From: Choristoneura fumiferana | Taxonomy: Eukaryota; Arthropoda; Insecta; Lepidoptera; Tortricidae | Direction: 5' to 3' | Length of the DNA stretch: 64,000 bases | NCBI RefSeq assembly: GCF_025370935.1 | Contig: NC_133495.1 | Coordinates: forward strand, 4,970,907 to 5,034,906 | Shown here: one piece after another, positions 38,401 through 43,383 of the stretch | Position numbering within the stretch: position 1 is the stretch's first letter | Layout: each line of letters begins with the position of its first letter | Made by a program: the position numbers and the translations under genes | Notes under the pieces: model-generated | The model's database searches: none | Seen by the model: only the letters and a program-made list of their open reading frames with translations | Told to the model about the DNA's origin: nothing

Positions 38401-39697
38401 CTGTTACAACTACAGATGTGCAAGTGGAAATTTTTCAAAAAGTTGAAGTTCTCGGAAATTTCTGGAAATTTTCACAAGAAATATAGAAAATTTAAATTTA
38501 AGAAACGGAAAGTTGATTGTGAGAAGTTATCGAAATTTTCATATATGGAAAATTACGCAATTTTAGAAAGTTTCCTTTGGCACATCACTAGTTACAACAA
38601 CCGGGAAACTAGCGCATGGTGACGTCACTTCTGTCACCCACTGATCGACATAATTACGGCTATCAAAATTTCTAAATATTACCGTTACTTCCCCATTTTT
38701 ACCTATAAAGATTTCGTTTTATTCCAGTACTGCATAAACGGTAGATGTATAACGGAACACGAGAACATCATACCGGATTACTCGCAACATACGCCGAGCT
38801 ACGTACGTCCAGAGACGAGCCCGTTCTACGGTAACATTACCAGGTCGGTTTCGCCCTTATATATTACCAATAGTAATTAATTATTAATAACAGAAATTAA
38901 TATAACTTTAGAATATGAGGAAACTTGAGAAATCATTTGATTATTAATTAATTACAAGAGTTAAATATGGCTTCTGACTTTATCACTATGACAAATAACG
39001 ACACTTTTACGAACATTTAATAATTTTAATTTTAAGTTAACTTTTTAAAGATACTCACAAAACTGACACAAAAAATGAGAACCGCAACACACTCTCATTG
39101 AAGTCAGTATGTGTACAGTCCACACTAAATACATACTAATATGAATTATTTTACAATAGTTACGAAGCAACGACACCTATCGTACCTAGTACATCGACGC
39201 CATACAAACAGTATTACTCGAGTTACAAGACCACCAACTCAATATATACAACGCCATCTATAACAACAGAGAGCCCATACAAATACTACTTTTATACAAC
39301 AAGAAAACCGACTGAGTATACAGAAAAAACATCGACTAGCATCAGCACCTACCCACCATCTTTAAATAAATACTCTATATCAACGACCAGAAGTCCATAC
39401 GACTTCCACGACTTCTTCTCAAGAACCACCAAAGAAGTTGAAAAAAGTGAACCGAAACGAGGTTTCTATAGCAAAGATGACTTCCAAAACTTCTTCGGAA
39501 GGTCCACCACTAAGAACCCCTACCCAGAGAAAGGAGTGCGGACAAGTTACAAGTTTGGGACACATTACTCACAAGCTAAATCAAGTGATAACTCCATAAG
39601 GCCTGATGCCAATGTCCAACGAGTTCAAATAGAACCAGCGAGATTGCTGTTCTCTTACCAAAGGAATCTGACGAGTGGAGAGATTGTACGACAGTAG
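1972..39697 (+). CDS. ADAMTS-family secreted zinc metalloprotease, 5'-partial, multi-exon
   Basis: Joined coding exons: 1972-2463, 13954-14049, 16823-16958, 17898-18005, 25367-25499, 27898-28027, 33066-33208, then 33652-33704 or 33945-34000, then 36053-36179, 36750-36914, 37485-37601, 37949-38063, 38728-38843 and 39160-39697 (TAG). All phases agree, giving 822 visible residues with the first alternative exon. Order by visible residue: propeptide 1-289; furin-type sites RAKR (290-293) and RRKR (299-302); reprolysin catalytic domain from about 304; zinc site HEVGHLLGAVHD at 468-479; Met-turn FIMSD with Met503; cysteine-rich disintegrin-like and Cys-rich segments to about 612; Ser/Thr/Tyr-rich tail to 822. 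The ADAMTS family cleaves extracellular-matrix proteins. The initiating Met and signal peptide must lie upstream, because 1972 is preceded by a good acceptor. No TSP1 repeat (WxxW/CSxTCG) was seen, so it may represent a short insect ADAMTS class. One donor (38844, GTCGGT) is weak. Confidence 0.92.
2926..3222 (+). mobile_element. tRNA-derived SINE, near full length
   Basis: The head has an A-box-like TGGCTGAGTGG and a B-box-like GGTTCAAACTCC. The body contains CTTAACGGTGAAGGAAAACA. The tail is GCCCGCGTGGGAACTATGG...GGGACGTATGCTGGGATGAT. AATGTCA occurs just before (2917-2923) and just after (3222-3228), a possible short target duplication. Related pieces occur at 13145, 15930, 18324, 25254 and 60275. 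Confidence 0.85.
3636..3836 (+). repeat. Dispersed AT-rich repeat family T, forward copy
   Basis: GATGTGCCAAGGGAAACTTT ... AAATTTAAATTTCTTAAATA ... AACATTCACATCTGTAG. The reverse copy is at 38412-38596. Confidence 0.78.
3831..5570. other. Intronic DNA, no gene seen
   Basis: ADAMTS intron 1. I find no coding exon or structured RNA; short open frames have no family motif. A GC-rich patch (about 4500-4570) stands out without explanation. Confidence 0.5.
5571..5702 (+). mobile_element. TACAGTCACC element, copy 3, intact ends
   Basis: GTACAGTCACCAGCA at the left is matched by TGCTGGTGACTGTAC at the right, a perfect 15-base terminal inverted repeat. Length is 132 bases, without coding sequence. 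This copy defines the family ends. Confidence 0.92.
5945..6160 (-). repeat. LINE 3'-tail copy, reverse
   Basis: CTATTATTACAAATGCGAAA ... ATCCCGGAAAATTGAATAGT then CCCGCGGAGTAGCG...GCGGGCAACAAGAGCTAG. This is the reverse of the tail that ends in ATAATATTAGT. Confidence 0.78.
6321..6452. mobile_element. Palindromic MITE family P, copy 1
   Basis: Starts GGGCTACTACGAAACTCGAA and ends with its reverse complement TTCGAGTTTCGTAGTAGCCC. The middle has CCCTCTGACACTTATACT and ACGAGAGGGACGGTACGATA. It is the clearest full-length copy. Confidence 0.9.
6453..7772. other. Intronic AT-rich DNA, nothing recognised
   Basis: ADAMTS intron 1 between two MITEs. Mostly AT-rich single-copy-looking sequence. Confidence 0.5.
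7773..8092. mobile_element. Long palindromic MITE family Q, copy 1
   Basis: GGTCGTTTTCGTGTAAAGGT...GTACCC is mirrored by GGGTACATCCTGTACACGAA. The internal arms share AATCAAGAGCACAATTGATT and ACTATCGGAATC. The 320 bases fold as one long hairpin. Confidence 0.88.
8154..8400 (+). repeat. GGGTTCCC-AAAGGGT dispersed repeat fragment
   Basis: TTTTGGGTTCCCAAAGGGTC, AGCCCTATTGCTGTTACTCA, CCGTCTGTCTGTCTGTC. Common lepidopteran interspersed sequence; no intact ORF. Confidence 0.6.
8639..9220. mobile_element. DNA transposon-like element with ACAGGGTGATTCGGG ends
   Basis: The left end ACAGGGTGATTCGGG and the right end CCCGAATCATCCTGT are near-perfect inverted repeats. Both are followed inward by CAGGACCAA. 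The 582-base interior has no recognisable transposase. Confidence 0.8.
9221..10699. other. Intronic DNA; SINE/LINE 3'-end scrap and a GC-richer patch
   Basis: About 9555-9605 carries GGGGGAGGCCTTTGTTCAGC...GGCTGATGATGATGAT, a retroelement tail. About 9690-9900 is GC-richer with AGCGA/GCGAGC words, but no frame stays open. Nothing else recognised. Confidence 0.45.
10700..10920 (-). mobile_element. tRNA-derived SINE (second type), reverse orientation
   Basis: In reverse complement it has TGGCCAAGTGG (A box), GGTTCGATTCCCGG (B box), the body ...CGAATGTTTGTTCTCGGGTC and the tail GTGTCCCATGATATTTATTT. It is shorter than the copy at 16090 by an internal deletion. Confidence 0.85.
10930..11110 (+). 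pseudogene. LINE ORF2 C-terminal remnant
   Basis: Bases 10959-11075 read RTADEWNALPASVFPD...AVFKSRVNGHIL and end at a TAG. This matches the WNxLPxxVFPxxxxxxxFKxR motif at the end of many insect non-LTR ORF2 proteins. Only the last 38 codons remain. It lies in an ADAMTS intron. Confidence 0.8.
11116..11340 (+). repeat. LINE 3'-tail copy with CCGGCCAAGTGCGAG head
   Basis: CCGGCCAAGTGCGAGTCAGA leads into the common tail GGAACTGTGCGTTTTTCCGG ... GCGCATTTATAATATTAGTA. Other tail copies are at 3296-3349 (+), 5945-6160 (-), 20407-20552 (+), 24742-24815 (-), 34866-35010 (+), 46258-46432 (-) and 56322-56514 (+). Confidence 0.75.
11345..13020. other. Intronic DNA, no gene seen
   Basis: ADAMTS intron 1. 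Short open frames at 11992-12195 and 12350-12595 lack motifs and splice context. Confidence 0.5.
13022..13139. mobile_element. Palindromic MITE family P, copy 2
   Basis: GGCCTACTCCGAAGTCCGTA ... GAATTTCGTTGTAGCACTGC. More diverged than copy 1. Its right end was used as the target of the SINE tail at 13145. Confidence 0.85.
13145..13241 (+). mobile_element. 5'-truncated SINE tail with 12-bp target duplication
   Basis: Only the last 97 bases of the SINE are present (CCCGCGTGGGAAC... to a GATGATGATG tail). It is flanked by ACTGCAGTTCAG on both sides (13133-13144 and 13242-13253). It landed at the very end of a palindromic element. Confidence 0.9.
14618..14853. mobile_element. MITE-like element with CAGTTAGGTTATCAG end
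   Basis: CAGTTAGGTTATCAGAAAAT at the left and ATTTTTTTTCTTATAATCTAACTG at the right are imperfect inverted repeats. Related pieces are at 29395-29605 and 53024-53165. An open frame across 14422-14763 overlaps it but shows no family motif. Confidence 0.55.
14985..15085 (+). repeat. Retroelement 3' tail (GATAAGTCCGCC type)
   Basis: CCGTTAAAGGGATAAGTCCG, CTTTTGTACATACATACATA. Matched by a second copy at 32390-32500 (CTTAAAGGGATAAGTTCGCC ... AATAAAGAGATTACATACAT). Confidence 0.75.
15104..15572 (-). repeat. Dispersed repeat family R, copy 1 (reverse)
   Basis: AATAGTAGATTGTAAAACGA, GAGCATAAAACGAGCCATTT, ..., GCACTAGAGCATAAAAAGTC, CGAACTTTACGAGCATGAGA. The same blocks occur in opposite order and strand at 27142-27505. 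Confidence 0.82.
15930..15996 (-). repeat. SINE tail fragment, reverse orientation
   Basis: Contains the reverse complement of GCGTGGGAACTA...GCCCAAGCGCTCTCATTC...GGAGGGGGCCTGTG. It runs directly into a fragment of the TACAGTCACC element. Confidence 0.7.
15993..16032. repeat. TACAGTCACC element fragment
   Basis: TTGTGTCAGATATTGGTGTTGATGG... ending in GTAACTGTACC. Only one end remains, fused to a SINE tail. Confidence 0.65.
16090..16362 (-). mobile_element. tRNA-derived SINE (second type), reverse orientation, fuller copy
   Basis: Same family as 10700-10920, with B box GGTTCGAATCCCGG and the ATATTTATTTATTTATTT tail. It includes an additional segment (CAATTGGTGTCAAG...) that is partly missing in the other copy. 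A head fragment of the family lies at about 22812-22835. Confidence 0.85.
16380..16590 (+). repeat. CACCCGCGACCTTATGATAG-type repeat, copy 1
   Basis: CTCACCCGCGACCTTATGAT ... CTACACTGACGCGTTTCGAA ... CCAGAGCTCATCTTCAGAAC. Copies 2 and 3 are at 54990-55440 (with an insertion) and 59390-59560. Confidence 0.78.
16611..16775. mobile_element. Palindromic MITE family P, copy 3
   Basis: GTTACTACGAAATTCG start and the CGTCCCTCTTTCTCGTATTG core are present. It holds an internal T-rich insertion of about 45 bases. It ends about 50 bases before the ADAMTS exon at 16823. Confidence 0.8.
17114..17449. mobile_element. Long palindromic MITE family Q, copy 2
   Basis: GGGCGTTTTAAAAAAAAGTG ... GTACACTTTTTTTAAAACGC, with the same AATCAAGAGCACAATCGATT arms as copy 1. 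It lies in the intron after ADAMTS exon 16823-16958. Confidence 0.88.
18324..18455 (-). mobile_element. SINE head, reverse orientation
   Basis: In reverse complement it gives GTGGCCTAGTGGTTTGACC, GAGGGTCGTGCGTGGGTTCAAACC and CTCAGAGTTTTTCC. This matches the tRNA-like head of the SINE at 2926. The tail is missing. Confidence 0.8.
18460..20400. other. Intronic AT-rich DNA, no gene seen
   Basis: Part of the intron 18006-25366. Only the GCCATCTAG-type scrap near 18766 was recognised. Confidence 0.5.
20932..21351. mobile_element. MITE with TGAGGGCTATCG ends, copy 1
   Basis: TGAGGGCTATCGTTTTTTGT ... GCGGCGAATTCATTCGCGAT followed by AGCCCTCA. Internal segments (TTATTACGGGCGTGGAAACA, AGCTCACCCAAAAACTATGA) match copy 2 at 59650 along the whole length. 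Confidence 0.88.
21968..22108. mobile_element. PIF/Harbinger-like MITE, copy 1
   Basis: GGGGCTGTTTCACCACCCAT is mirrored by ATGGGTGGTGAAACAGCTCC. The arms are about 55 bases (..AACTGACGGTTAAATGTGAT..). It is flanked by TTA at 21965-21967 and 22109-22111, the 3-base TWA duplication typical of PIF/Harbinger. Confidence 0.88.
22115..24395. other. Intronic DNA, repeats only
   Basis: Holds a SINE-head scrap (22812-22835), short AAGGT tandem units (22855-22875) and a retroelement-like stretch (about 23830-23960, CTCTCCCGGTGGGTGTCGTA, related to 17637-17700). No gene found. Confidence 0.45.
24400..24590. mobile_element. MITE, GCCATCTAG type
   Basis: Contains CTAACGCCACCTAGTCGTCA, TGATTGGTTAAATAACTATA and ACTAACGCCATCTAGCGATA. 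Other partial copies are at about 17455-17525, 18766-18805 and 54092-54165. Confidence 0.75.
24600..24732 (+). repeat. Dispersed repeat family S, forward copy
   Basis: AAATGTACATCTAGGTATTT, GTGTTCGAAATACCGAGAAA, TACAATTTGACCGTTAATTC. Its reverse complement is at 32665-32800. Confidence 0.8.
24868..24975 (+). repeat. GCCGGCAACGCA-type dispersed repeat
   Basis: GATAGGGGGAAAATGGTCAA ... TTACGGATGAGTTGCCGGCC. Same family as 1816 and 40716. Confidence 0.72.
25254..25352 (+). mobile_element. 5'-truncated SINE tail inserted at an ADAMTS splice acceptor
   Basis: The 99-base SINE tail (CTGCACTGGGCCCGCGTGGG... to GATGATG) is flanked by a perfect 13-base direct repeat ATGTGTTTTTGCA at 25241-25253 and 25353-25365. 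The right copy plus the following G forms the acceptor TGTTTTTGCAG of the exon that starts at 25367. Confidence 0.95.
25367..25499 (+). CDS. ADAMTS exon: propeptide cleavage sites and start of catalytic domain
   Basis: This exon enters in phase 1 and leaves with two bases of a codon. It encodes two basic proprotein-convertase sites, RAKR and RRKR, nine residues apart. The canonical beginning of the reprolysin fold follows (YVIYPEILVIVDYDGYR). Its acceptor lies directly against a SINE fragment whose 13-base target duplication forms the polypyrimidine tract. The preceding intron is about 7.4 kb (18006-25366). Confidence 0.92.
25955..26080 (+). mobile_element. tRNA-derived SINE (third type)
   Basis: The A-box-like TAGCGGTATAGCAC and B box GGGTTCGATTCCC lie at tRNA spacing. 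They are followed by CTTATTTTTCTGGTTTTTCT. The head does not close into a tRNA acceptor stem, so it is a SINE rather than a tRNA gene. Confidence 0.75.
26704..26912. mobile_element. Palindromic MITE family P, copies 4 (half) and 5 (full)
   Basis: 26704-26787 is a right half (ATACGAACTTCGAGCCCCCC). 26791-26912 is a complete copy (GCAGGGCTACTACGAAACTC ... GAGTTTCGTAGTAGCTCTGC). A truncated TACAGTCACC element follows immediately. Confidence 0.88.
26914..26998 (-). repeat. TACAGTCACC element, truncated
   Basis: GCAGTCACCTGCATTAGTAT ... AATAGAGTCGTATCC in reverse orientation. It is cut off by another repeat with a GGGGCCCCC-rich segment (about 26997-27080). Confidence 0.75.
27142..27505 (+). repeat. 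Dispersed repeat family R, copy 2 (forward)
   Basis: TCTCATGCTCGTAAAGTTCG ... GACTTTTTATGCTCTAGTGC ... AAATGGCTCGTTTTATGCTC ... ACAATCTACTATT. It lies in the intron before exon 27898-28027. Confidence 0.82.
28150..28320 (-). repeat. LINE/SINE 3'-end remnant
   Basis: The reverse strand carries the familiar lepidopteran 3' tail (...GGAGGAGTCCAGCAGTGG..., then GGCTGATGATAATC). It sits in the ADAMTS intron between exon 27898-28027 and the Hop2 3' end. Confidence 0.6.
28485..28490 (-). terminator. Poly(A) signal AATAAA of Hop2
   Basis: AATAAA on the minus strand begins only four bases after the Hop2 stop codon (28497-28495). This implies an extremely short 3' UTR. No other AATAAA on that strand is as close. 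Confidence 0.55.
28495..31431 (-). CDS. Hop2: Homologous-pairing protein 2 (HOP2/PSMC3IP), complete, three exons
   Basis: Minus-strand exons 31431-31209, 30982-30724 and 28624-28495 join in frame to 203 residues, the usual HOP2 length. The start is the ATG at 31431 (MANEAVLKYL...). Residues 1-65 form the winged-helix DNA-binding domain. Residues about 75-160 form a charged coiled coil (IEELKKRMEAFETKLKVL). The C-terminus carries the hallmark RKRI...EAVLEGYPKSKK...GIETDE-like motif, here ILEELCIETDE-like (EELCIETDEM). HOP2 works with MND1 to stimulate RAD51/DMC1 strand invasion in meiosis. Splice sites are GTAAGT/TTTTTCAG and GTACAC/TTTTCACAG. The gene lies inside the ADAMTS intron 28028-33065, on the opposite strand. 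Intron 2 holds a dispersed repeat. I see no damage. Confidence 0.95.
28785..29412 (-). mobile_element. Lepidopteran dispersed element ending in CCGGCCAAGAGCGTG, reverse
   Basis: It runs from TTAGGGTTCCGGAGCCATAA to CTTGGCGTGTCCGACACGCT followed by CTTGGCCGG. It fills much of Hop2 intron 2. No intact ORF. Confidence 0.75.
29606..30723. other. Hop2 intron 2 remainder
   Basis: AT-rich sequence within Hop2 intron 2 and, at the same time, within the ADAMTS intron. No further exon recognised for either gene. Confidence 0.5.
31594..31620. repeat. Perfect 13-bp-arm palindrome upstream of Hop2
   Basis: GGCTTAATGTGCA, one base, TGCACATTAAGCC. It abuts palindromic MITE copy 6 and lies about 165 bases upstream of the Hop2 start. 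Confidence 0.9.
31622..31740. mobile_element. Palindromic MITE family P, copy 6, upstream of Hop2
   Basis: AGGGGCTACTACGAAATTTT ... GCGGGACGGCAAAACACGAA. It ends about 190 bases upstream of the Hop2 start codon, so it is close to or in that promoter. Confidence 0.85.
32390..32500 (+). repeat. Retroelement 3' tail (GATAAGTCCGCC type)
   Basis: GTGAGACCCCTTAAAGGGAT to the tail TACATACATACAT. It lies between the Hop2 promoter side and ADAMTS exon 33066. Confidence 0.75.
32665..32800 (-). repeat. Dispersed repeat family S, reverse copy
   Basis: ATACTCCGTTCAATTTAAGA, GAATTAACGGTCAAATTGTA, TTTCTCGGTATTTCGAACAC. It ends about 265 bases before ADAMTS exon 33066-33208. Confidence 0.8.
33652..33704 (+). 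CDS. ADAMTS catalytic-domain alternative exon A
   Basis: A 53-base exon with acceptor CCTACAG and donor GTAAAT. It enters with two bases of a Lys codon and leaves with one base. Translation between the split codons is YDMCRRRKGGRCTKGTA. It aligns residue for residue at both ends with exon B at 33945-34000, including both cysteines and the closing GTAG. It encodes the surface segment between the ITK strand and the GFAYVGGAC strand, upstream of the zinc helix. Only one of A or B keeps the reading frame. Confidence 0.88.
33945..34000 (+). CDS. ADAMTS catalytic-domain alternative exon B
   Basis: A 56-base exon with acceptor CCCTTTCAG and donor GTAGCG. Phases are the same as exon A. Translation between split codons is LDMCRRQYANDACNRGTA. 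The shared positions are DMCRR, the second Cys and GTA; the middle differs strongly in charge (A is Arg/Lys/Gly-rich, B is Gln/Tyr/Asn/Asp-rich). Using both, or neither, shifts the frame, because each length is 2 modulo 3. That is the usual arithmetic of a mutually exclusive pair. Confidence 0.88.
35187..35316. mobile_element. Palindromic MITE family P, copy 7
   Basis: GAAGGGCTAAGTTAATTCGA ... GAATTTCGTAGTAGCCCCCT. The left arm is eroded and the right arm is good. Confidence 0.82.
36053..36914 (+). CDS. ADAMTS exons carrying the zinc-binding site (36053-36179 and 36750-36914)
   Basis: The first exon ends in HEVGHL with the Leu codon split (TT|A). The second begins LGAVHD. Together they give the full metzincin consensus HExxHxxGxxHD, so all three His ligands and the catalytic Glu are intact. 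The second exon also contains the Met-turn methionine (FIMSD) and the end of the catalytic domain (WSPCSVQSFHHFL). Two palindromic elements (36396-36520 and 36516-36640) lie in the short intron between them. Confidence 0.93.
36396..36640. mobile_element. Palindromic MITE family P, copies 8 and 9 in tandem
   Basis: 36396-36520 (GGGGGGCTACTACGAAGTTC ...) and 36516-36640 (GGTCTACTACGAAACTCG ...) abut head to tail. They lie in the intron between the two zinc-site exons of ADAMTS. Confidence 0.88.
37485..38063 (+). CDS. ADAMTS exons: disintegrin-like and cysteine-rich region (37485-37601, 37949-38063)
   Basis: The two exons join in phase 2. The first reads ...ATCLYNSPHED...LPGRLLTLDAQC. The second reads SACFKDERVC...LFCFDAASGYC, followed by GSPCGDGQ, the standard ADAMTS Cys-rich motif just before the exon that starts YCINGRC (38728). 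Cysteine spacing is intact. Confidence 0.92.
38412..38596 (-). repeat. Dispersed AT-rich repeat family T, reverse copy
   Basis: ACAGATGTGCAAGTGGAAAT ... AAATTTAAATTTAAGAAACG ... AGTTTCCTTTGGCACATCAC. Opposite orientation to 3636-3836; it lies in the intron before exon 38728. Confidence 0.78.
39160..39697 (+). CDS. ADAMTS terminal exon: Ser/Thr/Tyr-rich tail and stop
   Basis: Encodes visible residues 644-822 and a TAG at 39695-39697. The tail has no cysteine. It is rich in Thr, Ser, Tyr and Pro (for example TTESPYKYYFYTTRKP), consistent with a heavily O-glycosylated or disordered segment. Two related motifs lie 26 residues apart: DFHDFFSRTTK (725-735) and DFQNFFGRSTTK (751-762). Only the frame starting after the weak donor at 38844 stays open through this exon, which supports that junction. 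Confidence 0.85.
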
Positions 39698-40680
39698 TGC
39701 CAAAATAACACTTGGTAAGGATACGACTCAGTCATCATCTGGCAGCATTGGAGTCACTCTTCCGTCATGGTGTTTCTGTTACATGGTCTGATCATTGTGT
39801 CTTCTTACATACTCTCCTCATACATTTCGAATCGAACCACAAAATTGCAATCTGTTCCTTTGTTTTAATACAGCTGTAATCTTATTTTGATTAAAGATTG
39901 ATTGCAGTTGTAATTAAATGCGACAAATTGTAATTTTTATATGATCGTGTACATAATCACACATTGGACGCCACATAACATTTTGTGAATGCATACCTAC
40001 TTACATGTTTGTACATAACTTCTTGATCAAAATATTGAACTTTTTTTCATCTTTCCGACATTATTTTGTGCCTGCAATACCGTAGTGAATATTCTTAATT
40101 GTCTATATACGTGAGATTTCTATGTTAAGTAAATACTACTTCCGTATTGAAAATGTAAATATGTATATACGTATAAAAACATCATTTTCAGAAGGAACTA
40201 TGACTCTACTACCGATAATATGAATAGTATCGTAAGGTCCGTTTGACGTTGTAATCTTGCTTGAGATTGGATCATTTAGTTAAAAAACGCATCCCAAACT
40301 TGACACAAATGTCAAACGAATCTCACGAGATCTTGAGGTCCGTTTGACGTTACAATATTGCTTGAGATTGACTTATAGTTATCCCAAACGTGACACTTTA
40401 CTAACGCCAGGTAGCTTGTGACAAAAACCCTTAATTGACATACTTAATTTGCTCTTAGATTGTAAATTGTAATTTTCTATTTGATTAAAGTGTAAATAGT
40501 AGCTTAGACAACTGTAAATATATAACCCATAAGTTAAAGTTTTTTATAAGTAGCCTAATTTCGTTGTTACATTACAATTATAATTAATTACAATTTGTTT
40601 TTAAAATTTTTAGGAGTCTTTTTATACCTATTATGATAATCTGATCATTTCAGTTTAATAAATATAAAATTATGAGTCAA
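39698..40680 (+). other. Probable 3' UTR of the ADAMTS gene
   Basis: AT-rich sequence after the stop with an AATAAA at 40657-40662, the likeliest poly(A) signal. An ATTAAA about 175 bases earlier is an alternative. A copy of the GCCATCTAG-type MITE lies inside at about 40228-40435. The transcript end is inferred. Confidence 0.4.
40228..40435. mobile_element. MITE, GCCATCTAG type, partly duplicated copy
   Basis: AGGTCCGTTTGACGTTGTAA and, about 100 bases on, AGGTCCGTTTGACGTTACAA, then ACTAACGCCAGGTAGC. One arm is repeated, probably by insertion of one copy near another. It lies in the likely ADAMTS 3' UTR. Confidence 0.65.
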
Positions 40681-40715
40681 CGAGTTTAAAAGCTGAAGTA
40701 CGACTATATTAGCCT

Positions 40716-40815
40716 TTTTTATACGGGGGAAAACGAGCAGGCGGGTCACCTGATTGAAAGCTATCACCGCCGCCTATGGACATCCAAAACATAGGCTGGG
40801 TTGATGCGTTGCCGG
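40716..40815 (+). repeat. GCCGGCAACGCA-type dispersed repeat
   Basis: TATACGGGGGAAAACGAGCA ... ATGCGTTGCCGGCCCATAA. It lies just past the likely ADAMTS poly(A) site. Confidence 0.75.
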
Positions 40816-43383
40816 CCCATAAAAGCTCAGCTTAGCTCGAAATTGTATCAATTTTATTCTATTAACACATGTCTTATGTTTCAGCAGCCGCCATTAACGA
40901 ATCGAGCGGGTCGAACAATGAAGACTGCCTAGCTGGAATGCCAGAGACTATTATAGACTATAACCAGGTCCACGACCTACGTAGCCTACCATAATAGTCC
41001 GTTTCCAGCCTCTAAGCTACATTACAGATTGTGAAACGTACGCATATCCCGTAGAATTGAATATTACTTGTGGTAATCATTTAATTAATCCCTGTAATCC
41101 TATAAATAAATGCAAGCAGATCAGCCTCTTTGCTCGCGTTTATTTAACTTTTAATTACGGATGGTAATAATTGTTATATAATATTCAGCGGGTAATTACG
41201 GGATGGCGTCGCGCGTTGTGTGTTAAATGTGTCTGAAGACAAAACTTTTGTGTGTGTCGGACACAGTTCTGTGTGTGATATTACATTGTGATTGTGTTAT
41301 TAATAATAATGAAGTCTATAAGTACACTAGATTATAGTTTTGTAAAAACTGAAAGAGCGAAGATTTTTTTAAATCTGAAATAGGTCGGTTTTTGGATCAT
41401 TGTAGAAATACTCCTTAGACTACTTTTAAAATGGTTGTTAAAAATAGCCTCTTTTAAGGTTACGTAAAAGAAACTGCCACGAAGTGCCTTTTATACAATT
41501 ATTTTTAAGATTGATATTGAAATAAGTTTTATATGTATATGACTTTTTGAAAACGTCTACAGAGCGACTGGTTCGCGGCCTTTGTAGTAAACTCCAATTT
41601 TTTGGAGCGACATATAAACAAATGTTCCAAAATGTAAGTACATCACTAAACACGAAATTAAGTTTTCTAATTTTAAGCCTTTTCTTATAATTCACATTAT
41701 TTATGGCACCTAGTACTTTAAAAACGAAAGTTACCAATAGAATAAAATTTCAAAATGTTTGTCTACGTCTAAAATCACAACACTTGCCGTGAACGATACA
41801 TCACTACCTATTTATTACGTCCAAACTATTTATGTTATGTATACTTAATTTTTATTTTAGTTTCTGCCCAAATTGTTTAAATATTAAGAAAAAAATAGAA
41901 AATAATGAAATTTACATGTGCTGTTTCATTTGATTGCCACCTACCTCTATTGCCAACTAAAAATTGCCATGTTTTTGCAAGAGTTCTATAACCTTATCGT
42001 ATCGTAATACTATTTTGATTAACCTCTTCACCGCGACAAAACAAACTAAGTGACATGCTCTGTAGGCCACAGAAAAACCAGCAACAAATCGTCACTACTT
42101 TAAAGAAAACTCTTACCTATTTTTCTGAGTGAACTTTATGAACATTACATCAAGGTTCAATTTTGTTGACATATTGATTTTAGATACGAGATTTTTTCAA
42201 AGCAGTGACGAAATGAACTTGATTTTTAATTCCATTGCAGAAGGATTAATTTCGAGTTGAATGTTGGTCATTTATAGATGAACGTGGCGTCTAAGCATTC
42301 CATTGGCTGTCACGACTAGATGACTGGGGCAAACGCCTCCGGGCTTATTAATTACTGAAGCAAGATCTGTTGATCTTTCGAACGCGGAAGGTAAAAAAAC
42401 CCTGCATTGTAGCCTCAAGCCTGCATTGTTGTCTCAAATAATATCAATAAAGCTGAATAAGATAAAAATAGAAAAAGAGCCTAAAATTTTGCACTAATCA
42501 GCAGGTCTACTACGAAACTGGAAGTTCGTATCGTGCGGCCCCTCTGACACTTATACTATTTAATACGAGAGCGAGAGGGACGGTACGATACGAACTTCGA
42601 GTTTCGAATTTCGTATTAGCCCTGCAGTACCAAACCAAGCATATGAAAGGTTAAGTGTGGCTTTTTCTTACATTTTCTAATAATTGATTAAAAAAAATCA
42701 GTCCCAACACCGTTTATTTGCCACATTTGATAATATAAAAAATATCATGCTTCTTCACGGTTACCTAGAAATAAAGTTATAAATAAAATACAACTAATAT
42801 TGTGCAACGTGTACAATAAATGCGTAAAATGAACAGTGTGCGCTGGCCTTTAAATAATCTTAAGTTTTCACCCAACACCTAACGTATTTAAAGTACAAAC
42901 TTTTTATAAGGGGAAGGCTTTAAAATAGGCTCAAATTTCCAAATTACATTTTTGTAACTTATTGCTATCGCATTTATTATTATTAAATTAAAAATACCTT
43001 ATGGTAAAAACCGATTACGTCATATATAAAAAAAAACCTGTAATAAAGGCCAGCGCTTTTAAAGTAGTATTTCAATGTATATTGGACTTAAGAAAGTACT
43101 ATTTTACAAGATTTCAACAATATGTCCCAATTATGCTATTCTACAACTATACAATTAAATCGAAGTAATAAATAATATTAAATATTATGCTTCGTTCATA
43201 TTAAAATAATGTTTTTTTTTGTTCTGAATCCGAGTTGAAATTATTCAACGATACTTAAAGAAATCAATTACTTACCTACTCGAAAAAAGCAAGACCTTAC
43301 ACATGACATTAGTATCAGTATTTTGACTTCCCTCACAAAAGTTGTTCAACAATTTAATATTATTTATCACTCAAATGTAATGC
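40816..43383. other. Intergenic DNA between the converging ADAMTS and TMEM14 genes
   Basis: AT-rich. It contains only palindromic MITE copy 10. An open frame of 99 codons on the minus strand (41438-41737) has Lys/Asn/Ile composition expected of random AT-rich DNA. The TMEM14 3' UTR should lie at its right end. Confidence 0.5.
42500..42627. mobile_element. Palindromic MITE family P, copy 10
   Basis: GCAGGTCTACTACGAAACTG ... GAATTTCGTATTAGCCCTGC, with the usual CTGACACTTATACTATTTAA core. It lies downstream of the TMEM14 gene. Confidence 0.88.

Noticed and set aside
41438..41737. A 99-codon open frame on the - strand between ADAMTS and TMEM14
   Set aside because: Composition is that of AT-rich random sequence; no domain or conserved motif seen.
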